A stretch of 64,000 nucleotides of DNA from Candidatus Zipacnadia bacterium (lineage in GTDB: Bacteria > Armatimonadota > Zipacnadia > Zipacnadales > UBA5352): the NCBI GenBank assembly GCA_029821735.1, contig JALGSU010000008.1, forward strand, positions 248,001-312,000, given 5' to 3'. Below are positions 53,463-60,778 of this stretch, piece by piece (position 1 is the stretch's first letter; every line of letters begins with the position of its first letter). A model generated the notes under the pieces. The model was not told the DNA's origin and did not search any database. It was given only the letters and a program-made list of their open reading frames with translations. A program made the position numbers and the translations under genes.

Positions 53463-53929
53463 AGTTCCTCCCTCCTGAAAAACCGCTCCACACGCGCCCC
53501 CGTCAGCTCATCGTAGTCCACCAGTTCGGCCCGGAACACCGTGCCCTCCACCAGCGCCTCATTCACCGCCCGCGTCGTCTCCACCCACATAGGCGCGATG
53601 GCGTACCCATGCTCGCGCATATGCATCACCGCCGGGCACTCGTCCAGTTCGATGACCATCTCATCGTCGCTGCACCGGATCCGCGCGCTCGCACCTTCGG
53701 TCGCGTACACTCGCTGGAAATGCTCCGCCAGCGCCACCAGCCCCCGCGCCTGCACGTCCTCGCGCAACGCCGCGTAATGCGCCAGCGTGAACCGTCGCAG
53801 GTAGTCGCGCACCGAATCGTCGCCGTACTTCTCCTGCAGATACGCGATCCCCGTGCTCAGCGCTCCGTGGAAATCTTTGTGCAGGTACTCGTTGTCCGAA
53901 GCGCTGCGCTCCATCACCTCTTTGGGCAT
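53459..53929 (-). CDS. ATC hydrolase-like small protein, paralogue B
   Basis: The 156-residue product aligns along its length with the next protein: 'LDECPAVMHMREHGYAIAPM' matches 'HCPSKGMLLEMEHMEPYHDY' of paralogue A, and both have helical N-termini of similar length ('KYGDDSVRDYLRRFTLAHY' here). It has lost most Cys residues of the partner, keeping the CP pair. Whether the two form a heterodimer is open. It starts 4 nt after the DapA-family stop. Confidence 0.62.
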   Translation of the reverse strand: MPKEVMERSASDNEYLHKDFHGALSTGIAYLQEKYGDDSVRDYLRRFTLAHYAALREDVQARGLVALAEHFQRVYATEGASARIRCSDDEMVIELDECPAVMHMREHGYAIAPMWVETTRAVNEALVEGTVFRAELVDYDELTGARVERFFRREEL

Positions 53930-53933
53930 GGCC

Positions 53934-54872
53934 TCATCCCTCCCAGGGGAACAGCATCTCCCGCTCCTCGCCGAGCACGCGCTCTATGCCCGCCGCGCAC
54001 TCGTCGTTCAACTCATAGTTCAGGTGGTTGGCGTTGGTCCGGAACACGCCCATCCCCACCAGCAGTTGCTTCTGCCCGGCCAGCCAGCACTTGATCTCCT
54101 TGCCCCCGTACACAGCCCACATGATCTCGTTCATGTGGTCCTGCACAGCGTTTGCGCGTTCGATATCCCCCGCCTGCGTGGCCCGAATGATCTCCCACGC
54201 CATCGCCCCATTGAAGATCCCGCCGCCCAACAGCAGGCCGTCGTATCCGGCCGCGATATACTCCACGCAGCGGAACTCATCCCCATCCAGCACCAGAATC
54301 TCCGGCCGTTGCTCCCGAGCCGCCAGACACAGTTCCCGACGCTCGTCGTCGCCCGAACTGTCCTTGATCATGCACACTTTCGGGTGCTGGTAGATCTCGC
54401 TGATGACGCTTGTCGGGATTGGGCTCGGACCACGCTCACCCAGTTCATAGATACCCACTGGCAGCGGGCTGGCGTCGATCGCCTGCATGTACATTGCCAG
54501 TGTGCTCGCATCGGTCTTATTCATCCGGAAGAACGGTTGGGCGATGACCGCCACATCTCCGCCGTCCTCGGCGGCGCGGTTCATATTGTCGATAACTCGC
54601 GCTGCTGAGTTGTCGGTCACTTGCACTGCCATGGCCATTTTGCCTTTGGCGAACTTCGCCACTTCACGCACGAGGGTCCGCCGGTCTTCGTCTGGCAGCC
54701 ACGGGCCTTCTCCACACGAGCCTGCCACGAACAGTCCGCGGATATCGAGCTTGGCGTGATGCTCGACCATTCGCTCTATGCTGGGCACGTCCAGTGACAG
54801 GTCCTCACACAGTGGTGTTGGTGTAGCGGACCACACTCCGCAGAGCTGTTCTCGTGCAAATCCCTCGATCAT
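53934..54872 (-). CDS. DapA/N-acetylneuraminate lyase family protein
   Basis: The ATG at 54872 follows GGAGG at 8 nt. The 312-residue barrel has 'FVAGSCGEGPWLPDEDRR' (carboxylate-binding loop), 'VGIYELGERGPSPIP' (catalytic Tyr) and 'VCMIKDSSGDD' (Schiff-base Lys). It acts as a class I aldolase on 2-keto acids. The tandem of this gene with two ATC-hydrolase-like paralogues suggests a short catabolic operon; the substrate is unknown. It differs clearly from the relative at 44083. Confidence 0.83.
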   Translation of the reverse strand: MIEGFAREQLCGVWSATPTPLCEDLSLDVPSIERMVEHHAKLDIRGLFVAGSCGEGPWLPDEDRRTLVREVAKFAKGKMAMAVQVTDNSAARVIDNMNRAAEDGGDVAVIAQPFFRMNKTDASTLAMYMQAIDASPLPVGIYELGERGPSPIPTSVISEIYQHPKVCMIKDSSGDDERRELCLAAREQRPEILVLDGDEFRCVEYIAAGYDGLLLGGGIFNGAMAWEIIRATQAGDIERANAVQDHMNEIMWAVYGGKEIKCWLAGQKQLLVGMGVFRTNANHLNYELNDECAAGIERVLGEEREMLFPWEG

Positions 54873-54884
54873 CAGCAAATCCTC

Positions 54885-55130
54885 CCTGGATTCTCTGTCC
54901 TTGCCCCCGCTGGCCGCCTGTCCCCCGTAGCCTTGGCGAAGGGGGATTGCCGTCCGCCGTTACCGTACGGAGAGGCCGGACCCCGTTCCGGCCTGTGCCT
55001 TTGCCGTCCGCCTTTGCTGTACGGAGGGGCCAAATAGGGGGGACCGCGCTCTAGCGCGGTGGGACCCTATCCGGCCCAGCCGTCGCTGTTCCCTCTTGCC
55101 CTTTGCCCATTCCCGTTTGCCGCCGTTGCC
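54885..55130. repeat. Intergenic repeat mosaic overlapping a 3' gene end
   Basis: Includes TCCCCC-GTA-GCCTTGGC-GAA-GGGGGA (54921-54946), AGGCCGGA-(7 nt)-TCCGGCCT (54972-54994), ACCGCGCT-CT-AGCGCGGT (55043-55060), a CCCTATCCGGCCC box, and CCC-TCTTG-CCC-TTTG-CCC-ATT-CCC (55091-55114), a four-run G-quadruplex motif on the minus strand. Confidence 0.78.
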
Positions 55131-56167
55131 GTTCCCCCGTTCGGTCCCGGCAGACAACCCGGGCAGCTCGCCTGGGTCACCTCACACGCCGCCTCATCGC
55201 TCACCGTGAACTGCAGGTCGCCGTCCAGAACCCACGCCCAATGCCCGCCCAGTTCCTGCGTCCGGTCGCCCAGGTTCGAGTGCCACGTCTCTTCGGTCAG
55301 GTTCATCCGCACGCGGTACTCGCCCGCTGGCACTCCCAGCTTCCCGACCGTCGCCCGCGCCGGCTCCCACTCCCCGAACACCGCTTCCTCGCCCCCGCCG
55401 CCAACGTCACCGCTCTCGTATCCGTACTCGCCCCGCTCGATCCCGTACCATCGCGGCGAGCTGTCATGTTCACCCCGGTCCCTCTGCCCCACTTTCCACA
55501 GCACATGCAGGCTCCGGTCCATCCAGAACTGATGGTCACACTCGCCCTGCCCGTCGGTAATGAGCCAGTCGAACAGCAGATACCCACGCACCTCATGCCC
55601 CTTGCTCAGATGTTCGCCCAGTTCCGCGTCACTCACGTTCCAGTCGCAGTCGTGACACCACCAGCGTCCCATCCGCCCGAGTTGCCAGCTCGACCAGCTC
55701 TCCATGTCCACGTTGTCCGTTTCATCCGGTCCGAGAACCGGCGCCGCGCCCACCAGTTTGATCTGGTACACGAACCACGGCTTCAGCCCCCGCGCCCTCA
55801 GCCATCCCTTCAGCGTCCTCGCGCACGCCTCGTATTCCACCCGCACCTCGCACGCGTCGTAGCTGAAATCCTCCCGGAAATCTCGCGCATACACCACATC
55901 CGCCACGTCCCGCCAACGCGGCCGCATCGGCTCCTCGACCGACATCGGCCTCAGAACGTGTTCGCTCATTTCGCTCACGGTGAAGCGTCCTTCCGGCGCA
56001 TCTGGCGTGCTCAGCGGCGGCCCGCAGACCTCGCACCGCCGGCCCTGCAGATACAGTGCCGCGCTCAGGGCAAGCACCACCGCCGCCAGCAGCAACGCTG
56101 CTCGCCACCGTCGGCCCGGCTCCCCTCTGGGTTCGGGCCGCTGGCCCTTGTCGCTCGTTCTTTGCAT
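55067..56167 (-). CDS. Membrane-anchored hypothetical protein with C2H2-like zinc motif
   Basis: From an ATG at 56167 the product is 366 residues; longer in-frame starts would run into the divergent gene's leader. One membrane span near the N-terminus ('AALLLAAVVLALSAALYL') is followed by an extracytoplasmic domain with 'CHDCDWNVSDAELGEHLS' then KGH, a C-x2-C-(12-13)-H-x4-H-like arrangement that could bind zinc. No known family was recognised. The last 25 or so residues are Gly/Asn/Arg-rich and are translated from the intergenic repeat, so the original stop was probably lost. Confidence 0.55.
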   Translation of the reverse strand: MQRTSDKGQRPEPRGEPGRRWRAALLLAAVVLALSAALYLQGRRCEVCGPPLSTPDAPEGRFTVSEMSEHVLRPMSVEEPMRPRWRDVADVVYARDFREDFSYDACEVRVEYEACARTLKGWLRARGLKPWFVYQIKLVGAAPVLGPDETDNVDMESWSSWQLGRMGRWWCHDCDWNVSDAELGEHLSKGHEVRGYLLFDWLITDGQGECDHQFWMDRSLHVLWKVGQRDRGEHDSSPRWYGIERGEYGYESGDVGGGGEEAVFGEWEPARATVGKLGVPAGEYRVRMNLTEETWHSNLGDRTQELGGHWAWVLDGDLQFTVSDEAACEVTQASCPGCLPGPNGGTATAANGNGQRARGNSDGWAG

Positions 56168-56300
56168 CCCACGGGGATATTGCCGCGCGCGGCGCTGTGT
56201 TCCCTCCACAGGACCCCGCTTTTTCTGCAGGTCCACGCCTCTGCGCGGGAGAAACGCTGCTCCGGCCCGCTCACTTGCGTCGCACACGGGAGCATCGCCC

Positions 56301-58409
56301 ATGGTCATCGATCCCCACAGCAACCGCCTCCGCCGACTCGAATTCCGCCCGGTCAGCTACGATGTTGACGAACTCGTCGACCTGCTCGAATACGCCGAGT
56401 GCGACATGATCGTCATGAGCGCCACCATCGGCACCGGCCACGCCCTCTTCCCCTCCCGGATCATGCCTCACCACCCCGACATGGACCCCGATTACGTGCC
56501 CCGCGTGGTCGAGCAGTGCCACCAGCGCGACATCGCCGTCACCAGTTGGGTCGTCTTCAACATTCAGGACGTCCGCTCCGCCGACGATTACGCGCCCGCG
56601 CAGAAATGGCCTGACATGCAGATCAAGTTCCTCCCCGCCCTCGATGGCACCACCATTGATGGCCCCGTCGGCATGTGCCTGCTCGGCTCACCATACTGGG
56701 AGATTCTCGCTGAGTTCCAGACCGAGGTCCTCGACCTCGACGTCGACGCCCTCTGGTTCGACGGTTACTCCCTGCGCGGCATGCCTGGAGAATTCCGCCC
56801 GGGCTGCGTCTGCGATCATTGCGCGCGCGCGTTCCGCGAAGACTCCGGCCTCGACCTGCCCGAGCGCGAGGACTGGCACGATGAGCGCTTCCTCACCTGG
56901 GTCGACTGGCGCTGGGATCGCCTCATGGCCAACACTGAAAAGATCGTCGAGCGCGTCCACGCCCACCGCCCCGGCGTCCCCATGACTCTCAACACCGCCA
57001 ACCACCCATGGGACGCCCCCGGCTGGAAGCAGCAGTGGGAGTGGGGCGGCCCCATGCGCCGCTACCGCAACGTCTACACCTCCCATCACGCAGGCACCTA
57101 CGACTTCAATGGCTCCAATCTCGCCATGCTTAACGCCAAGCTCGCCAAGGCCCAGTCTGACGAGGGTGCCGACATCTGGACACCCCTCTGGAGCGGCCGC
57201 GAGTCCCGCGCCGGCTCACCGCGCCCACGCCATCTCGCCAACCACGGGCTCGCCGCCATCACTGAGGGCGTCTGGCCATGGTGGGGTATGGCCCACGGTT
57301 CTGACCAGTCGCTCGCCGAGACCCAGCCGCTCTATCGCTGGACTGCTCTCAAGCAGGCCAACCAGGTGGTCAAAGCCCGCGAGCCCTGGTTTGGCGGCGA
57401 CGAACTCGAGTTCGTCGGCATCGTCGCCAGCGAGCATACCGTCAACTTCTACGACCGCGCCCGCGACGGTTCCCACAACTATGATGACCACTCCAGCGGC
57501 CTCTTCGGCACTCACGCCATGCTCTCCGAGGCCCACTTGCTGCATCGTATTCTCTACGAAGACCACCTCCGCGAGCGCGATTTCGGCGACTGCCAGGTGG
57601 TCATTCTCAGCAACGCCGCCTGCCTCGATGACGATTGCTGCGATGCCCTCCGCGGCTTCGTCGACTCCGGTGGACTGCTCATCGCCGGCTACGAGTCCAC
57701 TCTCTGCGATGCCCACGGTGCCCGCCGCGATGACTTCGCCCTCGCCGATGTCTTCGGCGCATCCTGGCGAGACAGCATCACCCCCCAGCGCCAGCGCGAC
57801 GTCTCTCGCGGTCTCATCATGGTCGACCCGTCCCTCACCGGCGGCGTCGAGCACATCTGCATCGGCGCCCGCCACTGCCTCATCGATCCCGCCGCCGGCG
57901 CCGAGGTGCTGGCCGTCTCAGACCCATTCGGCGGCAACGCCGGCGACGAGCCCGCGATCGTGACCAACTCGTTCGGTTCAGGGGAAGCGATCTACTTCGC
58001 GGAGGACTTCGGCGTCGGCTACTGGTCCCGCCCATACACCTGGACCCGCGATCTGCTGGCAGGCCTCTCCCTGCGCCGCACGCCTCCGGTTCAGGTTGAT
58101 GGCCCCTCGGTGCTGCACATCAACGCTCTGCAGGCCGATGGCGAACTCCGCGTGCACTTGCTCAACTTGCCCTTTGCCACCAACCGCATGATGAATCGCA
58201 ACGCGATGGCCACGGTCGAGGAGGTCGTGCCGTTGCATGACGTGGTCGTGCGGGTCAACTTGGGCGCTTTCTCATCAGCGGATGGGGAGCCGTTCACTTC
58301 TGCACGCGCGGCCATCGCCGACCTTGATCTTTCGGTCGTACCCGACGGCGACTCGCTCCTCATCACCGTCCCTCGCGTGGAGGAGCACGAGATCCTGGTC
58401 CTCCGCTGA
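56301..58409 (+). CDS. GH-A-type glycoside-hydrolase-like protein with trimerisation domain
   Basis: The ATG at 56301 (GGGAGC upstream) gives 702 residues. The barrel includes 'DVDALWFDGYSLRGMPGEF', a CVCDHC cysteine motif shared in position with the protein at 46141, and 'LTEGVWPWWGMAHGSDQSL'-type later strands. A ThuA/beta-galactosidase-trimerisation-like domain follows ('LLIAGYESTLCDAHG', 'SGEAIYFAEDFGVGYW'), then a beta domain with 'VHLLNLPFATNRMM'. The whole matches GH42/GH29-like hypothetical hydrolases. No signal peptide, so probably cytoplasmic. In-frame sequence further upstream is not coding. Confidence 0.72.
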   Translation: MVIDPHSNRLRRLEFRPVSYDVDELVDLLEYAECDMIVMSATIGTGHALFPSRIMPHHPDMDPDYVPRVVEQCHQRDIAVTSWVVFNIQDVRSADDYAPAQKWPDMQIKFLPALDGTTIDGPVGMCLLGSPYWEILAEFQTEVLDLDVDALWFDGYSLRGMPGEFRPGCVCDHCARAFREDSGLDLPEREDWHDERFLTWVDWRWDRLMANTEKIVERVHAHRPGVPMTLNTANHPWDAPGWKQQWEWGGPMRRYRNVYTSHHAGTYDFNGSNLAMLNAKLAKAQSDEGADIWTPLWSGRESRAGSPRPRHLANHGLAAITEGVWPWWGMAHGSDQSLAETQPLYRWTALKQANQVVKAREPWFGGDELEFVGIVASEHTVNFYDRARDGSHNYDDHSSGLFGTHAMLSEAHLLHRILYEDHLRERDFGDCQVVILSNAACLDDDCCDALRGFVDSGGLLIAGYESTLCDAHGARRDDFALADVFGASWRDSITPQRQRDVSRGLIMVDPSLTGGVEHICIGARHCLIDPAAGAEVLAVSDPFGGNAGDEPAIVTNSFGSGEAIYFAEDFGVGYWSRPYTWTRDLLAGLSLRRTPPVQVDGPSVLHINALQADGELRVHLLNLPFATNRMMNRNAMATVEEVVPLHDVVVRVNLGAFSSADGEPFTSARAAIADLDLSVVPDGDSLLITVPRVEEHEILVLR

Positions 58410-58973
58410 CTCCTTGTTGCCTTTGCCGTTGCCGTCGCCGTGGCCGTATGGAGGGCGGGTCTTTCCTTGGGCACCGAAGCCTTGGCGAAGGTCCAAGCTT
58501 TAGCGAAGGTGGGCCAGCCCGACAATCGATGCCGTTCTCTCGGTCGCGTACCCCGACGCAAGCGCAGCTTGCGTTAAGCCGCGCGGAGCGCGGCCGGCCG
58601 TTGGCACCACCCTCGGGTTCCGTACACCAACAAGGGCCGGGCATTTCCTGACCATCGACCGGCTCGGTCGTTTTCGTAGTCGTTAACCGTAGGTTGAGCT
58701 TCTGCTTGCACCCACCGACTTGTGGGCCGAAGCCTTGGCGAAGGTCCAAGCTTTAGCGAAGGTGGGCCAGCCCGACAATCGATGCCGTTCTCTCGGTCGC
58801 GTACCCCGACGCAAGCGCAGCTTGCGTTAAGCCGCGCGGAAAGCGATAGCGCCGCACGCACGGGGGCGTGGTGGAGAAGCGCGGCCCGGCCGTTGGCACC
58901 ACCCTCGGGTTCCGTACACCAACAAGGGCCGGGCATTGCCTGCCCGGCCCTCGTCGTTTCTGTGGACGCCCTT
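58410..58973. repeat. 564-nt intergenic region with duplicated element and hairpins
   Basis: A 113-bp segment (58475-58587) recurs exactly at 58728-58840, each with two GAA-flanked mini-hairpins (GCCTTGGC, GCTTTAGC), a CCCGACAATC box and ACGCAAGC-GCA-GCTTGCGT. A second shared block (about 58595-58645 and 58884-58937) follows. The second copy carries an extra 40-50 bp that matches the element at 27205. No gene is supported. Confidence 0.82.
58926..58950 (-). terminator. Hairpin terminator
   Basis: A 10-bp stem (GGGCCGGGCA / TGCCCGGCCC) with a TTGCC loop, 24 nt past the minus-strand stop at 58974. Confidence 0.65.
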
Positions 58974-59195
58974 TCAGGGCTCATCCGCCTTCAAGTCCTC
59001 ATCCACACTTCCGTCCGGCAGCACCCACCCCGGCGATATGTATCCCTCGCCCTCCCACCGCTTCTTCCGCACGCAGTTCTTGCCGCCGTTGAGGCAGTAG
59101 TCGTCGATCCAGTGCTTGTCCAGTCGTCCTGCGTCGTAAGCCCGCTTCATCGCTGAAGTCGCGTCATACCACACGCACACGTTCTTGCCTGACAT
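58974..59195 (-). CDS. Small Cys-containing protein paired with DegT aminotransferase
   Basis: The 73-residue product has three Cys ('NVCVWYDA', 'DYCLNGGKNCVRKKRW') and ends 'GWVLPDGSVDEDL'. It was not assigned to a named family; a C-x6-C spacing could bind metal or form a disulfide. The start at 59195 is 6 nt after the aminotransferase stop, so they are co-transcribed, and a terminator follows the small gene. Real gene on the evidence of spacing and composition; function unknown. Confidence 0.65.
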   Translation of the reverse strand: MSGKNVCVWYDATSAMKRAYDAGRLDKHWIDDYCLNGGKNCVRKKRWEGEGYISPGWVLPDGSVDEDLKADEP

Positions 59196-59201
59196 CGTCT
59201 C

Positions 59202-60440
59202 TCACTTCCTGTATGCTTCTTCGACTTTCTTGATCGCCGCTGCGGTATCCAGCGCTTCCGCCTCGGTCAGACACTCATGGACCGCGATGCGCATATGGTT
59301 CGCGTCGGCAGCCTCCGCGCCCGGCACTTTCAGCGCTTCCTCCCAGTCGCCGCTATAGAACACGTCCCACGGGTAGTGGCTCTCCTTACCGAAGGCGCTC
59401 TGGTTGACCAGCCAATGCGCGCGCGTCGCCACCGCACCATACCCCGCCCCGATCGGCACGCCCTCGGCGGCCGCTGCTTCGGCGAAGGTCCCCTTATCCA
59501 CCGTCAACTTGCTCTCGTCGATGCGCAGCAGTCCGAACCACCACGCCGGGTCGCTCTTCTCCGGATACCAGCACACGTGCACGGCTTGCAGGTCCGCGAT
59601 CTCGCTCTCCAGTCGGTTCATGAACGCGCGCCGCGCGTCGGCGATGCCCGCCATCTTCTCAAGCTGCACGCGCCCCACGCACGCCTCCAGTTCGGTCATC
59701 CGGTAGTTCAGCCCCAGGAACAGGTTGCTGCCCACATCCGAGTTGAACGCCTTACCCCGGTCCGCGAATCGCTTCGCGTTCCAGTACAGTTCCTCGTCAT
59801 CGGTGGTGACCATCCCGCCCTGCCCACCGGCGGTCGTATGCTTGCCGCTCATCAGACTAAAGCACCCGAGGTGCCCGATCGAGCCGACCTTCTTCCCGTC
59901 ATACATCGCGTCATGCGCCTGCGCGCAATCCTCGATCACCCACAGTTCATGCTCTTTGGCGATGGCCATGATCTCGTCCATCTCGCACGGGATCCCGGCG
60001 ATGTGCCCGCACACGATCACGCGCGTCTTATCGGTGATCTTCGCGCGCACGCTGTCCGGGTCCATGTTCATTGACTTCGGGCTGGCGTCCGCGAATATCG
60101 GGATCATGTTCAGGTCTACCACCGGCATGATTGCGCCCTGATCGGTGATTGGCGAGCAGATAACTTCGCTGCCCGGCTCCAGCCGCAGTGCCCCGAGCGC
60201 CGTATGCACTGACGCCGTCCCCGCGCTGCACGCCGCCCCGAACTTCGTGCCCATGTAGGCTGCGAACTCCTCTTCGTAGGCGTCCACGTGCACGCCGCCG
60301 TAGCGGTCGAACGCTCCGCCCGCCCGCGCCTCGGTCATCAGTGCCATGACGGCGTCGATCTCACGGTCGTCGATCTGTATCCGTCCCGGCCACGGATCCG
60401 TTCGCACCGGTTGTCCGCCATCGATTGCCAGTTTGCTCAT
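59202..60440 (-). CDS. DegT/DnrJ/EryC1/StrS family aminotransferase
   Basis: The ATG at 60440 has GGAGAG upstream; sequence beyond is repeat-derived. The 412-residue fold-type I PLP enzyme has 'GTKFGAACSAGTASVHTAL', 'VIEDCAQAHDAMYDGKKVG' and 'FSLMSGKHTTAGGQGGMV' (PLP Lys), then 'LGLNYRMTELEACVGRVQLE', all typical of sugar aminotransferases that use a nucleotide-linked keto sugar and glutamate. Some relatives instead act on inositol or small keto compounds. A Gfo/Idh/MocA dehydrogenase is divergent at 60779, a common pair for making amino sugars. Confidence 0.87.
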   Translation of the reverse strand: MSKLAIDGGQPVRTDPWPGRIQIDDREIDAVMALMTEARAGGAFDRYGGVHVDAYEEEFAAYMGTKFGAACSAGTASVHTALGALRLEPGSEVICSPITDQGAIMPVVDLNMIPIFADASPKSMNMDPDSVRAKITDKTRVIVCGHIAGIPCEMDEIMAIAKEHELWVIEDCAQAHDAMYDGKKVGSIGHLGCFSLMSGKHTTAGGQGGMVTTDDEELYWNAKRFADRGKAFNSDVGSNLFLGLNYRMTELEACVGRVQLEKMAGIADARRAFMNRLESEIADLQAVHVCWYPEKSDPAWWFGLLRIDESKLTVDKGTFAEAAAAEGVPIGAGYGAVATRAHWLVNQSAFGKESHYPWDVFYSGDWEEALKVPGAEAADANHMRIAVHECLTEAEALDTAAAIKKVEEAYRK

Positions 60441-60778
60441 AGTCAGGTTCTCTCCTGTCGACTTGGGTCGGCATGCGCCCGCACGGTTCCCCGTACTCCT
60501 CCGCACACCTCCCCTCCGCCGTAGCCTTAGCCGTAGCCGTCGCCGTGGTCGTATGGACGGCCGATTCGCAAGAATCGGCCGGTGGTGGCCGCCGTCCGCC
60601 TTTGCCGTTGCTGTCGCTTTCGTTTCTGTCGTCTCTTTCGTTTCTGCCTTCTCTGCCTTTCCCCCATTGCCCATTGCCCATTGCCGCCGTTTGCCGTGCC
60701 CAAAGGTCTTTCGCCTCCCCATGCCGAACCTCGCCCAACGTTTGCCCACCCACCTGAACCAGTCACGCGAGGTGCATC
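60441..60778. repeat. 338-nt divergent intergenic region with pyrimidine-rich repeat
   Basis: Holds GGCCGATTC-GCAA-GAATCGGCC (60561-60582), TTTCGTTTCTGTCGTCTC-type blocks and CCCCCATTGCCCATTGCCC with GCCGCCGTTTGCC (about 60662-60697). It must include promoters for the genes at 60440 and 60779, but none is clear. Confidence 0.68.

Noticed and set aside
39208..54946. RTA/GAA hairpins as ordinary intrinsic terminators
   Set aside because: No T-run follows, internal loop is conserved, orientation is fixed regardless of gene direction, and separate plain hairpins already serve as terminators at several sites.
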